Origin: Curvularia sp. ZM96
Taxonomy: Eukaryota > Ascomycota > Dothideomycetes > Pleosporales > Pleosporaceae
Direction: 5' to 3'
Assembly: GCA_022457065.1 (NCBI GenBank)
Contig: JAJGBQ010000003.1
Span: 1,736,001 to 1,800,000 of the forward strand
DNA: 64,000 bases
Shown here one piece after another: positions 11,401 to 21,999 of the stretch. The position numbers were made by a program, and so were the translations under genes. Each line of letters starts with the position of its first letter. Position 1 is the stretch's first letter. The notes beneath the pieces are model-generated. The model made no database searches. It worked only from the letters and a program-made list of their open reading frames with translations, and had not been told where the DNA came from.

Positions 11401-12738
11401 CCAGGCCAGTATCCTGGATGCTCTGGCACCCGATGCCTTAGCGACAACATCAACGACTTGAAGGCCCAAGTCGCCGCTAACCAGAAGGGTATCAACCTCA
11501 TCAGCACACTCATGTCCGACTATGGTGAGGAGGTCGTCAAGTTCTATATGACCAACATCCAAGCCAATGCCGAGAAATCCGTCCGAGCATTACTCAAAGA
11601 TGTGTACAAGCGCTTCGAAGGCCAAGACCTCAGCGCTGAGGAGTTCATGGACGATGGAAGCCCCATTCGTCTCAAGGTCTCTATCGACCCCGAAAAGGGC
11701 GAGGCCGTCTTTGACTTCTCAGGAACAGGTCCTGAGGTTTACGGAAACATCAACGCCCCTGAAGCAGTCACTTATTCGGCTATCATATACTGTCTACGCT
11801 GTCTCATCAGTGAAGATATCCCGCTGAATCAGGGTTGTTTGAAGCCGATTCACGTTCTCATTCCCAAAAAGTCTTTCCTCTCACCCTCAGATAATGCGGC
11901 TGTTGTTGGTGGCAACGTGCTTACGAGCCAACGTGTTACAGACGTTGTGTTGAAAGCCTTCCGCGCCTGCGCTGCCAGTCAAGGTGATACCAATAATCTG
12001 ACTTTTGGTTTTGGCGGCACGACGTTTGGAGAAGGTGAGAAGAGCGGAGAGAGGAAAGAGACTAGGGGATTCGGATACTATGAGACCATCGCTGGAGGGT
12101 CTGGTGCAGGACCAACATGGAACGGAACCAACGGAGTGCATACGCACATGACCAATACTCGCATCACGGACTCTGAAGTGTTTGAGCGTCGATACCCTGT
12201 TCTGCTCAGAGAATTCTCACTGAGGCAAGGGAGTGCAGGACGCGGAATGCACGTTGGTGGTGAAGGAGTCATACGCGATATTGAATTCCGCATCCCAGTT
12301 CAGGTCAGCATCCTTAGCGAAAGAAGAGTGTACCATCCATACGGCATGGAAGGAGGAGGCGACGCGGCCTGTGGTCTCAACATCTGGGTTCGCAAGGTCG
12401 ACAAGAAAGCTCTCGATAAGAACTCTGACTCCAAGAAACCCATTGAACCTCAAGAGTCGGCTGCTCAAGCTCCCACAACATCTAGCGATGTGGAGGCGCT
12501 GGAGAAGGACACTGGAAGGGGTAACAAGGAAGATGTCGAGTACAGGTATATCAACCTTGGTGCGAAGAACACGGCCAGCATGCGGCCCGGTGAGCGCATC
12601 ATCATTCACACCCCTGGAGGCGGTGGATGGGGGAAGGAAGGAGAGCAGAGCAGGGTACAGGATAAGAAAGATCCTAAGCAGAGTTGGAAGGGAGGAAGTA
12701 TAGCCGGACGGCAGAGCACAGCTGAGGCTAGCGCTTAG
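8454..12738 (+). CDS. OXP1: 5-oxoprolinase (ATP-hydrolysing)
   Basis: Cytosolic enzyme that opens 5-oxo-L-proline to glutamate with ATP, the last salvage step of the gamma-glutamyl/glutathione cycle. Exons 8454-8501, 8553-11004 and 11051-12738 give 1395 aa. The 16-codon first exon supplies MAEPKITQRGIRIAID, and exon 2 continues RGGTFTDCVGNPGTGK, the N-terminal phosphate-binding segment. HyuA-type landmarks follow: RMGTTVATNALLERKG, TKGFKDCLEIGNQ, SILSGPAGGVVGY-like and GFDMGGTSTDVSRYG, AAGGGSRLFWRNGLF. The HyuB half begins near residue 780 with DPILLSIFAHRFMAIAEQMG, NAPHLPVHLGSM (made by intron 2 removal) and SNHPMFGGTHLPDIT. It ends in HTPGGGGWG. It is about 100 residues longer than yeast Oxp1, partly from a Ser/Lys/Glu-rich insert near the C-terminus. 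Confidence 0.95.
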
Positions 12739-13072
12739 AGTGATGCAGATCCGTACATATAGGAGGAAATATTGACAGCAGCTATGTATGTGCAAACTTT
12801 TCACCATTCACAAATTTGAGATCTAAACAGCGAATGTGCGGATATGAATGCAGCCGGAACTAAGTTTTCGGCCTGACAAATGACATGCAGTAGAACATAC
12901 CATCTTGAGAGTTTTACCATTCATATTCTTTCATATCCTAACCATATCATGTGACTATCCGAACAATATGAGAAACAACATGAGTAACGCTCCATTCGTG
13001 ACCCGAAAAATACGTCAGCAACGCAATCAACAACCAAAGCAAACCCGAGAAGACTGCAGATCATTATCCCCT
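12739..13072. other. Convergent 3' flanks of OXP1 and the GT8 gene
   Basis: 334 bp of AT-rich 3' flank. No gene is seen. Confidence 0.5.
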
Positions 13073-14365
13073 CTAGCCCCCAATCTTTCCATCCTTTTCC
13101 CTCTCCCGCGCAAAATCAGGCCCCTCGTAAAAGGCAATCATATCCCTCCAGCCCCGCTGCCACTCCTCCTTCAGCCACCCTCCCTCTGCCACCCAAATCT
13201 TCTCATGAACCACCTTCAACTTACCCACCTCATCTTCACTCGGGAAGAACCCACCCCACTGCCTCTCGAGCCTCGTCGCCGGGAACGCCGTCCCAGGTCC
13301 AAACTGCCAATTTAAGAAGGCCTGCTCGGCCATCAAGCAGTCATACTTATCTGTCTTGACGTAATTCTGCAGCAAACGCTGATGCATGCGCAGCGACGGT
13401 GTGAAAACCATCGAACCCACGTTAATATTTGGGTGCTCGATATTAAATGGGTCCTGCGGGATGCCCGCAAAGATATATGGCTCGCAGACGGGTCCATCGG
13501 CCAGAAAATCATCCAAATGCAGCTTCTCCGGGACGCAATTGCTAACATTTGGTATTTCGAACATCTCGTCCATGTTTGCGAGGGGAAAGGCGTCAGCGTC
13601 GAGGAAAAGGATGCGTTTGAATTCAGTCTCTTTCCACATGTTGAGTTTGGCGAAGAGATCTTTCCAGCGCTCTTGGACTCCGGGGACGTTGGGAGACCAG
13701 GCGAGAGGCGAGAGCTCGCGGACGAGGGCGCCGGCGCCTGAGAGTAGCGCACGTTGCTCTGGTGTCACGTATTCAGCTACGAAGACTATAAAGGGGTGCT
13801 TTTGAGTGCGCGACTGGGGCGACCAGAGCAGGCGGTAGATGAGTGAATGGATGGCTAGGAAGTAAGGGTCTTTGATGGATGGATTCCGAGTCGCCAGAAA
13901 CGTGGCATATGCGTATTTTTCCGTGCCTCCGGTAACATAATTGCGAGGTTTGTGGGCAGTGAACCGCTGTAGGATTGGAATTGGGAGTACCAGATCAAGT
14001 TCCTTTTGGAAAGCAAATTCTGCTTCTAAAACGGTCTGGCCGTTTTGAGCAGCTGGAGGAGAATTGTTCTCCGGAGGGGCTGCCGCTGAACCAGGGCTTT
14101 CCAGGGCCGCTTTGGCAAGTGAGCTATCGTCACTTCCTGTCACGTGCTTCTTGGGGTTGGTTTGCGGGGATGCAGCCGCACCGTGAGATTGCGGAGAAGC
14201 TTTCAGATCGGAGGGTAACACTTCGATTCCGGTATTACTCTCTTTGGTATCGTAGTACGCATGAGTAACACGCACATGCCGGGACTGACTGCTGTGCTGC
14301 GAGACCAGGAGAATTGTACCGAGGCATGCAATGGTAGCCAGAGCGATGTTGTGCCGCCTCCTCAT
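13073..14365 (-). CDS. GT8-family (glycogenin/GlcNAc-transferase-like) type II membrane glycosyltransferase
   Basis: Single exon, 430 aa. A short cytoplasmic Arg-rich tail precedes a signal anchor (IALATIACLGTILLV, about residues 7-21). A Ser/Pro/Ala-rich stem to about residue 120 precedes a lumenal catalytic domain. The domain starts YAYATFLATRNP and has PFIVFVAEYVTPEQR, the metal-binding DxD in ILFLDADAFPLANMDE (about 250-260), and NINVGSMVFTP. The layout is typical of Golgi GT8-like transferases using a nucleotide sugar. Donor and acceptor cannot be predicted. Two other glycan-type genes (acyltransferase-3 and GT32) follow within 4 kb. The C-terminus (REREKDGKIGG) is charged. Confidence 0.82.
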   Translation of the reverse strand: MRRRHNIALATIACLGTILLVSQHSSQSRHVRVTHAYYDTKESNTGIEVLPSDLKASPQSHGAAASPQTNPKKHVTGSDDSSLAKAALESPGSAAAPPENNSPPAAQNGQTVLEAEFAFQKELDLVLPIPILQRFTAHKPRNYVTGGTEKYAYATFLATRNPSIKDPYFLAIHSLIYRLLWSPQSRTQKHPFIVFVAEYVTPEQRALLSGAGALVRELSPLAWSPNVPGVQERWKDLFAKLNMWKETEFKRILFLDADAFPLANMDEMFEIPNVSNCVPEKLHLDDFLADGPVCEPYIFAGIPQDPFNIEHPNINVGSMVFTPSLRMHQRLLQNYVKTDKYDCLMAEQAFLNWQFGPGTAFPATRLERQWGGFFPSEDEVGKLKVVHEKIWVAEGGWLKEEWQRGWRDMIAFYEGPDFAREREKDGKIGG

Positions 14366-14992
14366 GGTAAAGTGAGCGAATTGGTGCTTTACAGGCGTTA
14401 CTTCTGCGTTTGTTCAAGTGCAAATAGTTGCCCGGATGTTGGACGTTCACATGTACCGATTAGGGTACAATTTCATGTGGTACACAGAGCATGTGTTGGT
14501 ATACTTATCCGAGGTCCCGGTAAATACGATAGCAATGCAATATGGAGCCTCCTCCTCCTGGGAGCTGGATATCCCGAAGGCGACCACGCCATCACGGCTG
14601 CACATAACTCGATGGCTGGCGGTCTTGGTACCTGATTCGGATGGTGCCGGTGCGATGACGACGATCAGCGGCACGGCAGGGGCCATGGTTCTTCTCCGAA
14701 CAAATTCCCCATGGGGTGGGAGGCGCCGGAGCGTGCACCGTATTCGACTGTCAATACAACGGGCGCTTAGGCTATGTGACGCACCCGCTCCTTCGCACCT
14801 GCCTTAGTGCGGCGCAACATATGCTGATCCACGGATGCAACCTAATCATCACATGAAGCCGAGATTTTCTCCATGGGATCGACAGCATACGGCCACGCCA
14901 TTACAACATGTAGACATTGTCATGAAGGGATTCCCATGCAAAGAAGAAAGCCATTCGTATTTTGTTATACTACTCTACAGCCAATTGCGCTC
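14366..14992. other. Intergenic between GT8 and acyltransferase genes
   Basis: 627 bp holding the GT8 promoter (it is transcribed away from here on the minus strand) and the 3' flank of the acyltransferase gene. No credible coding sequence. Confidence 0.45.
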
Positions 14993-16492
14993 TCATCGTG
15001 TCGACTGACTACGGTGGTGCCCCGGCCTAGTCTGCTGTGAAATCGTCTTCTTGTAGAGCCAGTTGGTAAACTTGACGCTTGGCTCGTCAACCAACTTTGT
15101 CACAATCTCGGCGGAATACAGTGTAAAAGATAATATGATGGGTTGGAGGAGCCAAAATCCCAACTCTAGCCCCAGTGGGCCATTGATAGGCAGTGGGAAT
15201 TTGTTGACCCACTGCGGTATGCCATCTGTGTGGGTCGATCGCGTAAAGCCTACAAGGGCATACAGTCGGTCTCCGAGGGTCCAGATAACGATTCCGTGTA
15301 CGAGGTAGAGCGCAAAAGACACGCGGCCGAGATATTGACAGAAGCGCGTCTCGAAGACATGCTTGAGCCATGGCAAGCGGGGTACTGATGCGACGACGAA
15401 GAATGCTGCCCAGAAAAGATAGAACCATTTCGCGTCAAAAACGGCCTGTGGCTTGAGATAGGATAGCCAGACCCATCCTGGCGATTTGGCGAGAAGAGCA
15501 ACTCGGTCTGTGTCAGGCGCGTCGAATGATGGCGTGCCACCAAGATAGAGAGCCAGGACGAATAAGTGAAAGAAGATGAACTCCTTGAAATCTGCCAATG
15601 CGGAGAATAGGCGTGGAAGTTGATCTTCTTGTGCGAGCATGTCCAGATCACAAAGTAGCATTCCAGACATGAACATTGCGCCGTAGTAGCCATCCACAAT
15701 GTAAAGAAAGTAGAACGCTAGAGCAGCCTCGCACCAGAGACGAGCATTCTTCGTGCACCGAGTGAGGGCGGAGAGCGCAGTGTAGATGATGATGGATCCT
15801 TTAAACTCCACAGGAATGGACCAGACGTGCGCGTGAAACTGTACCGGAAAGGTGTAAATGTCGGTGGAGAAGACGAAGCTGTAGTTCTTGAACATCTGGT
15901 ACCAGGTGATGACTTCCTTTCGGTATGTTTCTTCCAAAGGACGCAGGTCAACCCATACTCCGCTCCAGTAACGGAATGTCATGAATGCAAAGGTGACCAC
16001 GATAACAGGGAGGTATAATCGCATCCAACGGCGAAAAAGGGCGGAGCCAATGCTGTCTGCAGCACTTACAGCGTGGCTATCGTGGATCATGCGCAGGCTC
16101 TTCAGAGAAAGCACATAACCAGAGATAACAAAGAAGACGGCAACAGCAAAGTGGCCGCCGGAGAAGAAAGTGCGTACGAACGGTAGTGCTGCAAAGAAAT
16201 GCTGGCCTTCATAGCCAAAGGAATTTTCAAACACCTTGTTACCGCGTTCTCCGTGGGCCCAAAGCTGGTTGTGATGGAAATATACCAGGAGTGCAGCGAA
16301 GCCTCTCAGACCGTCCAGCCATGCCGTTGGCCTGACCGGTTTGCTTTTTGAGGCTGATCGAAAGGACAGAAATTCTGGACGCACAATGTCGAGGCTCCAT
16401 CTGGCCGTGCGAACTGGTTTCCAAATGGAAGGCGAGAGTTTGACATCTTCGACACCTTCGTGGCCCAACAGACCGTTATATTTGGCCGCCAT
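14993..16492 (-). CDS. Acyltransferase-3 family integral membrane protein
   Basis: Single exon of 499 aa. The N-terminal family signature LDGLRGFAALLVYFHHN lies at about residues 59-75, with the paired histidines usual for O-acyl transfer. It is followed by HFAVAVFFVISGYVLSLKSL and an RRWMRLYLPVIVV segment, then roughly ten hydrophobic helices, including RVSFALYLVHGIVIWTL near residue 400. Members transfer acyl (often acetyl) groups to sugars or lipids at membranes. The substrate is unknown here. It lies between a GT8 and a GT32 gene, so modification of a surface or secreted glycan is a reasonable inference, though not proof. Fungal paralogues of this type are also common in secondary-metabolite loci, but no synthase is present. 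Confidence 0.88.
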   Translation of the reverse strand: MAAKYNGLLGHEGVEDVKLSPSIWKPVRTARWSLDIVRPEFLSFRSASKSKPVRPTAWLDGLRGFAALLVYFHHNQLWAHGERGNKVFENSFGYEGQHFFAALPFVRTFFSGGHFAVAVFFVISGYVLSLKSLRMIHDSHAVSAADSIGSALFRRWMRLYLPVIVVTFAFMTFRYWSGVWVDLRPLEETYRKEVITWYQMFKNYSFVFSTDIYTFPVQFHAHVWSIPVEFKGSIIIYTALSALTRCTKNARLWCEAALAFYFLYIVDGYYGAMFMSGMLLCDLDMLAQEDQLPRLFSALADFKEFIFFHLFVLALYLGGTPSFDAPDTDRVALLAKSPGWVWLSYLKPQAVFDAKWFYLFWAAFFVVASVPRLPWLKHVFETRFCQYLGRVSFALYLVHGIVIWTLGDRLYALVGFTRSTHTDGIPQWVNKFPLPINGPLGLELGFWLLQPIILSFTLYSAEIVTKLVDEPSVKFTNWLYKKTISQQTRPGHHRSQSTR

Positions 16493-17136
16493 AGTGGTTG
16501 GTGAAACAGAATCAGGTGCAATCGAGCAATTGAGGCAGGAAGAGGAGAAGCGACTAATACCAGATACTTGAAGAGCTCATGGATCCTCAGAACAATGACG
16601 GAGGATGCGTGATGGCAAGATTTGCATAACTTGCACAAGGCGTTGCCAATTTCACAAATCTACAAACGTACGTTGGGAGCATGCTGCAGCGGTATTTTGC
16701 ACGGACAGCGTTGAATGTGACAATACTAGAAAGAGGAATGTAATTGGACTATCTCTTCCTCACGAGATACATTGCGGGGTTTGGCAAGGGGCAAATACCT
16801 AACTCGTCCAAGTTCCGGACATACTTGCAGGGATTGGATTCATAAGCTTTAGCCTCCCCGGCTTGGTACTGGGGTTGTCATGCAGATTTTCAAGGGTGTA
16901 CTACTAGCTTCAAATGCACGTGCGGGGTTGAGTTCTTTTTCATGAAGCTGCCCCTGCATGTGAATAGAGATGGTCATACCGAGGATGAATGTTGGGATGG
17001 TATTGGTGGATGCGGCTGCATGGTCATGCTCCAGGGAGAAAGCCCGTATCCCAGGTTGGGTATCGAGACGATCACTCAAATGTGTTGGAAGGGCTGGGTA
17101 AAATTGGCACTCTCGTAATGTTGTAATAACTCCAGC
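16493..17136. promoter_or_regulatory. Divergent promoter region, acyltransferase / GT32
   Basis: 644 bp between two divergently transcribed genes. No coding sequence is supported and no clear TATA box is seen. Confidence 0.45.
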
Positions 17137-18445
17137 ATGCGCTCACGATCAAGGCCGCCTCCGCCCAAGCTCCATCTGAAGATCGATATGCATCCACGCT
17201 CCCCAATAGTGTCGCAGTTCTCAGGCAAGCTCACCAGCCAAGTGCGGAGAGTCTTGCCTGCATACATTGCTCTGATCTTCCTCTTCTTGTTCTTCGCCAA
17301 TACTGAGTTCTTCACAACCCCTATCCGAGCTGCGAGCAAATACAAGCGCGAGCTCAAGTATCAGCAGCCACTACAGCCAGTGGGTTCACTTATCCCAAGG
17401 AAGATATGGCAGACATGGAAGGTCGGTCCTTTGGGCTTTGAGCAGCGCGACTCAGATTCAGCCAAAACCTGGGCTCAAAAGAACCCTTCATACCGGTACG
17501 AGGTGTTGACCGATGACAATGCAAACGAGTATCTCGAGTGGCACTATGGGCCACACGGCCTTGACAGAAAAGATCTCGTCGACCTCTACAAGGAGCTGAA
17601 CATCACTATCATCAAAGCCGATCTGCTTCGATACCTCGTGATGTACGCGGAAGGTGGTGTGTACGCCGACATTGACGTGGAGTGCCTACGGCCCATCGAC
17701 AGGTTCATTCCGGAGCGCTACAACAAGCCGGATGTCGACATGATCATCGGCGTGGAGATTGACGAGCCAGCCTTCGCTGACCACGAAATCCTTGGGGCCA
17801 AGTGCAAGTCCTTTTGCCAGTGGACCTTTGCTGCCAAACCCAGGCTTCCAGTCATGATGAGGCTTATCGAAAACATCCAAGACTGGCTACACGAGCTATC
17901 CAAAGCGAAGTCAGCACCCATTTCGCAACTTCAGCTGGACTTTGACGAAGTCATTAGTGGGACAGGACCATCGGCATTCACCAAGGCCGTCTTAGAACAG
18001 ATGACGGCACAGAACCATGGAAAGCCCGTCACTTGGGATCTCTTCCATGACCTGGCAGAGTCGAGGCTCGTCAATGGCATTCTCGTGCTCAATGTTGAAG
18101 CCTTTGCAGCTGGTCAAGGACACTCCGACTCCGGTAACCACGGCTCCAGAGGGGCACTGGTCAAGCACCATTACCACGCTTCGGGCTGGCCAACACTTCA
18201 TCCTCGGCGAAATCATCCCATGTATGGCGAGGTAGAGCACTGTAACTGGAAGCCGGAGTGTGTAGCGGAATGGGTAAGTGATTTTGCAGACCGTGAGTTT
18301 CTGGCAATGCATGCTAACATCCATGAAGGACAAGAACGTGGCTGAATGGGATACTCTTTCCAAGGAAGAACAGGACAAGCGCCTTGCCAGCAGGCCAGCC
18401 CCTCCTCCTGGAGCTCCCGGAGCGCCTAAACCTTTCGGAAGCTGA
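17137..18445 (+). CDS. GT32-family glycosyltransferase (Och1/DXD sugar-transferase type)
   Basis: Exons 17137-18273 and 18329-18445 give 417 aa. A 55 nt intron with branch site GCTAAC is removed near the C-terminus, so that CVAEW continues as DKNVAEWDTLSKEEQ and a Pro/Ala-rich tail ending FGS. Type II anchor YIALIFLFLFFANTEF lies at about residues 43-58. Catalytic landmarks are IPRKIWQTWK, KADLLRYLVMYAEGGVYADI and the DxD of ADIDVECLRP (about 177-186). These define the Gly-transferase sugar-binding DXD family, which includes Och1 and Sur1-like mannosyltransferases. A later in-frame ATG (17191, MHPRSP) is an alternative start that still keeps the membrane anchor. Golgi mannosylation of protein or sphingolipid is likely, but the acceptor is unknown. 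Confidence 0.87.
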
Positions 18446-20257
18446 AGGCTGTCGCTCAATGGATGATGCAGCTTGGGCCTTTCGTCACAATTCAAGGGAC
18501 GTGAGGTGGCGGGAAGGTAGTCTCGTCGTTGGTGTGTAACTGTGGTTCGCCGCAGCAGCAGTGCACCTTGAATAGGTGGAGCTTCCAGTGGAAAGTGCAT
18601 AGCTTCGCAGTGAGCTACGCAACCTTCCCCGTAGACATTCAATAGGTCCTACTTTGTAGGCCGTATCGTGTAGACGTAGACGAACGCGTCGCATGACAAG
18701 GCTTGGTTGAGGCTATGAAGTAATGAATTAATTTTATTCGATCCCATCGACGTTGCGAAGCCTGAACGCGCTCTTGGTGAATGCGTCTTCTTTCAGACAC
18801 GGATTCAGGATCTGGCTCACATGCTACAATGATTGCCACGTAAACGCATACCAGTTGTCTCAATTGCATTTCTCATGACGGGCTATAGCAATCCTGGTAT
18901 TGTGAAGTTGCAGCTATTAGGTAGTGGTTGTTAGCAATGAATATCTAGTCACGTGGCGATTTGTCGCGTCCGACGCGTCTGACAACGCTAATACTGCACC
19001 CGGCAGCACTAAATCTGAATGTGGCAGGACTCAGCTGCACCCGGCAACGCTAATGCTGCAACCGGCAGCGCGAAGTCACGTTCAACAGCGCGAAGTCACG
19101 CGACAGCACCAGTACATCTTGTTCTGTTCAACAACACTTTGTTACGCCTGATACTCAACACCAAGTCACCTAGCACTCGACAAACTTGGCTGATGACTGG
19201 TGGTAATGCGGCATGTCCAAGTCATGTCGAATAGCTCTTACGGAGGGGTTTGACGACCTAGAATACCGCTCGGCTACACGGAATGGGGTTTGCAGGACTA
19301 GTATGTCGTCATGGCACCTGGAACTACCACTTTCTTGTGCCTGGAACGTCAGCTAACAACACAACTTTCTAGATTGCTGGTCTTTTGGCAAGGCATATCG
19401 CTCAATGATTTTGGGGTGACTTTCTCTCAACTATCTTACTGATCGTAACACTCTTGAAAAAACAAACAGCGGTTGCAGGCTAGATTGCGAGCATGCAACA
19501 TTGATACCCAGCCACACCTTCTACTCATGTAACAGACGGGCAAATCCCGGACTGCAGGTCAGAGGAGTAGTGGAGCGCAGATGACCGATGTAGCCGAACA
19601 TCTGTTTGGCGCGAATGAGGTATGAAACGACGTGATGAGAGGTGGTTGTTCAGAAAGGCATGAACGATGAACTGGACGAGACATCTGGATCATCCTTAGC
19701 TTATTTGGTTCCATCAAAACAATTGTAACGCAAAACGGTCCAGCATGTATCAAGTAAGTAGAAAGAGAAGGTACGCTCATCTGCATGAAGTGAAACCAAT
19801 TAATGCGTAGCTATTGCGGAACGCGGCAGTGATAAAGAAGCATTGGAGATGACAATGTCCACAAACCCATGATGGCCGAACATAGACCGTCTCAAGTACT
19901 TAGATAATCGTGCATTACATCGGCTTCGCTTTCCTAATGCATGCCTATATGTGGTTATTAATCTTACAGTTGGGAGTCTGTCTTCATTGTATACTACTAT
20001 AAAGTTTCTCTCTTACTCTAATGACAGCCTCCCACGATGGCATAGTATTACTTAACCGTCATCAAAGAGTGCAAAATCTCTGAGTAAGTAAATATCCCTC
20101 ACATTCTCCGTTACGGAGCACTAAGTCGTGAATTTAGGCAAGCTAGCTTTTACGACGCGACACAAAAGCGGACACGATATGCTCAGAGCAAGGACACGCG
20201 GCCCTTCAGCCACTACTCTGCAGCTTCATAGAGGTATAAAATCTCTTGATTACAACA
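18446..20257. other. Gene-poor intergenic region
   Basis: About 1.8 kb without convincing coding potential on either strand. It contains short imperfect direct repeats (18983-19100, separate entry) and otherwise AT-leaning unique sequence. Confidence 0.5.
18983..19100. repeat. Short imperfect direct repeats
   Basis: A 27-nt unit at 18983-19009 (CAACGCTAATACTGCACCCG...) recurs with three mismatches at 19045-19071. A second 15-nt unit, CAGCGCGAAGTCACG, occurs at 19066-19080 and again at 19086-19100. The origin is unknown; it is a local duplication or a decayed small repeat. Confidence 0.7.
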
Positions 20258-20267
20258 ACTAATTCAT

Positions 20268-20491
20268 AGGCTGGCAAATGGGTACCCCTACCCAAGGGTT
20301 GGGTTGGGTAGGGTGGGTACTGCACGGACCTTGGGTTAGGGTAGGGTAGGGTCGCACTGGGCGTGGGTAGGGTTGGGTTGGGTCACGTACTGACGCGGGT
20401 AGGGTTAGGTTAGCCAAGATATGGGTAGGGTTTGGTCTGGGTCTTATATAAGCAGAACCCAGCCTAACCAACCCTACCCATTTCCCAGCCT
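20268..20491. mobile_element. MITE-like element with 17-bp terminal inverted repeats and G-rich core
   Basis: Left end AGGCTGGCAAATGGGTA (20268-20284) is inverted at the right end, TACCCATTTCCCAGCCT (20475-20491), with one mismatch. The flanks carry a perfect 10-bp direct repeat ACTAATTCAT at 20258-20267 and 20492-20501, a target-site duplication. There is no open frame for a transposase, so the element is non-autonomous. The core is mostly GGGTT/GGGTA units on the plus strand. A 9-11 bp duplication fits the Mutator-like (MULE) superfamily better than hAT (8 bp) or Tc1 (TA), but the superfamily is inferred. Confidence 0.85.
20296..20382 (+). repeat. G-tract arrays (potential G-quadruplexes, telomere-like units) inside the MITE
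   Basis: Three runs each contain at least four GGG tracts with 1-2 nt loops: 20296-20317, 20333-20351 (including a TTAGGG unit) and 20365-20382. They are readable directly and satisfy the usual G-quadruplex rule. They are confined to the mobile element. Confidence 0.85.
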
Positions 20492-20501
20492 ACTAATTCA
20501 T

Positions 20502-21999
20502 TCCCTAGATACCTCTGAAGCTCTCCTGAAGCCCGATAACAACTCATCACTATTGTTTCCAGATAGTCCTCCGCCTGAAGCAAAATAGGGCCCGAAACTG
20601 TTTATCGAGTTTCTTTTAGCCATTCTAGTTCCTTCTACTCTTTTTTACAGGTGTCTTCTATCAATTATCTGGACAAGGCATCTCAAATGTTCCAGAGCTA
20701 TTAATAGAGGAACGAAGCCAATTCTTCTGTAGGATTACACATTCAAGTACACTCCGATACAGCTTCCATATCGTAAATGTCCAAAGCTCTTGAACCATCC
20801 AAGCAAATCGCGGTCGTTATATCGGCCGCGAAAAACACAGGCACGCACCTTATGCCCTGATAGAACGCAATTTGCACACCTTCTCACGTACGGAAATATC
20901 TCCTGCAACCAGAACGACAATATCCACAACCAAATCACTCTACGGAGTACGCACGACCACCAAATCCAACCTCTTGAAACTGCAAACTCTATCAATCATA
21001 CCATCTGCCTAGAAAACCCAGTGAAAACCGCCTTGGCATAGCACCCTTCGAAACCCAACAGGACACACTCTATTTCCTTGCTTCACGCATATCCAGGCCA
21101 CTTGATACCAACAAGCCCAGCGGCGCCAAACACCCAGCCATTCCCTTCACCCACGTAGTGAAGTGTAAATCGGAAACCTTAGCCTCCATGTCCCGACTAC
21201 AAACAAGTTCATCCCCACAATCGATGCAAAAAGCGGTGGCATGCAGGATATGACATCACAGTCTACCGCGACACAATCGGGCTCTCAGTGCCATTGAAAA
21301 CGGTGTGATATCGGGGTCTGGGATGGTCGTGTACGGCGCTGTGTATACGATTACCGCAGGTGTACAAGATGGACTGGCACAGCATGCTAAATGCTCGATG
21401 CAGGTGGTCATGTATGACTTAGAAGTACGATTTTGTTATTGTGCTGGACCTTGGGGTCTCATGTATGATGCAGGGACATGCCGTTTAAAGACGTGGATGC
21501 TGTCAGAGATGAGGGATTAGGGTGGAGGGGGAAGGCCGTTAGACCAAGGTCTGAAACATAATCTCTGTTAGTGTCATGGAGCTTTGCCCTTGCTCGTGAA
21601 GAGAAGTGTATTCGTTGATGCGTGTTGGGCTTTATACTAGAGGGCTTGGAGATCGGGTTTGGAAGTTTTTACCTCCACTTTCGTAGGGTGAATTATTGAG
21701 GAAGAGAGGTAAACATAACAGAAATTAACTTACCAATCGAATGGGAATACAAATTATCAAAAGCCGTCAAGGATTGCTTTAAATATCGTTATTATAATGG
21801 CATGTCAAGTCAGATAAAACTGCAAAGCTCTTGCAAATATTGCAAGCTCCCTAGAAATACAGCAAATCATATCCAAATCGACAGAACTGGATCAGAAACC
21901 ACCGGCCCAGTTTCTAGACCATCAATTTTAGTGCCAGAGTATATCGCCTAACCTTCAAAAGCACAGCTTCTCATCTCTTTGCCAGTGACTCGCCCCCTA
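20502..21999. other. Gene-poor region with a possible decayed fragment
   Basis: About 1.5 kb with no intact gene. A 27-codon frame at 20777-20860 reads IAVVISAAKNTGTHL, resembling the start of an NmrA-like NAD(P)-binding protein, but it ends at once in stops. I treat it as chance or relic. A TACGGAGTA motif lies near 20941. Confidence 0.4.

Noticed and set aside
12905..13315. Plus-strand frame of 136 codons
   Set aside because: Lies over the 3' part of the minus-strand GT8 gene; Pro/Leu-rich shadow.
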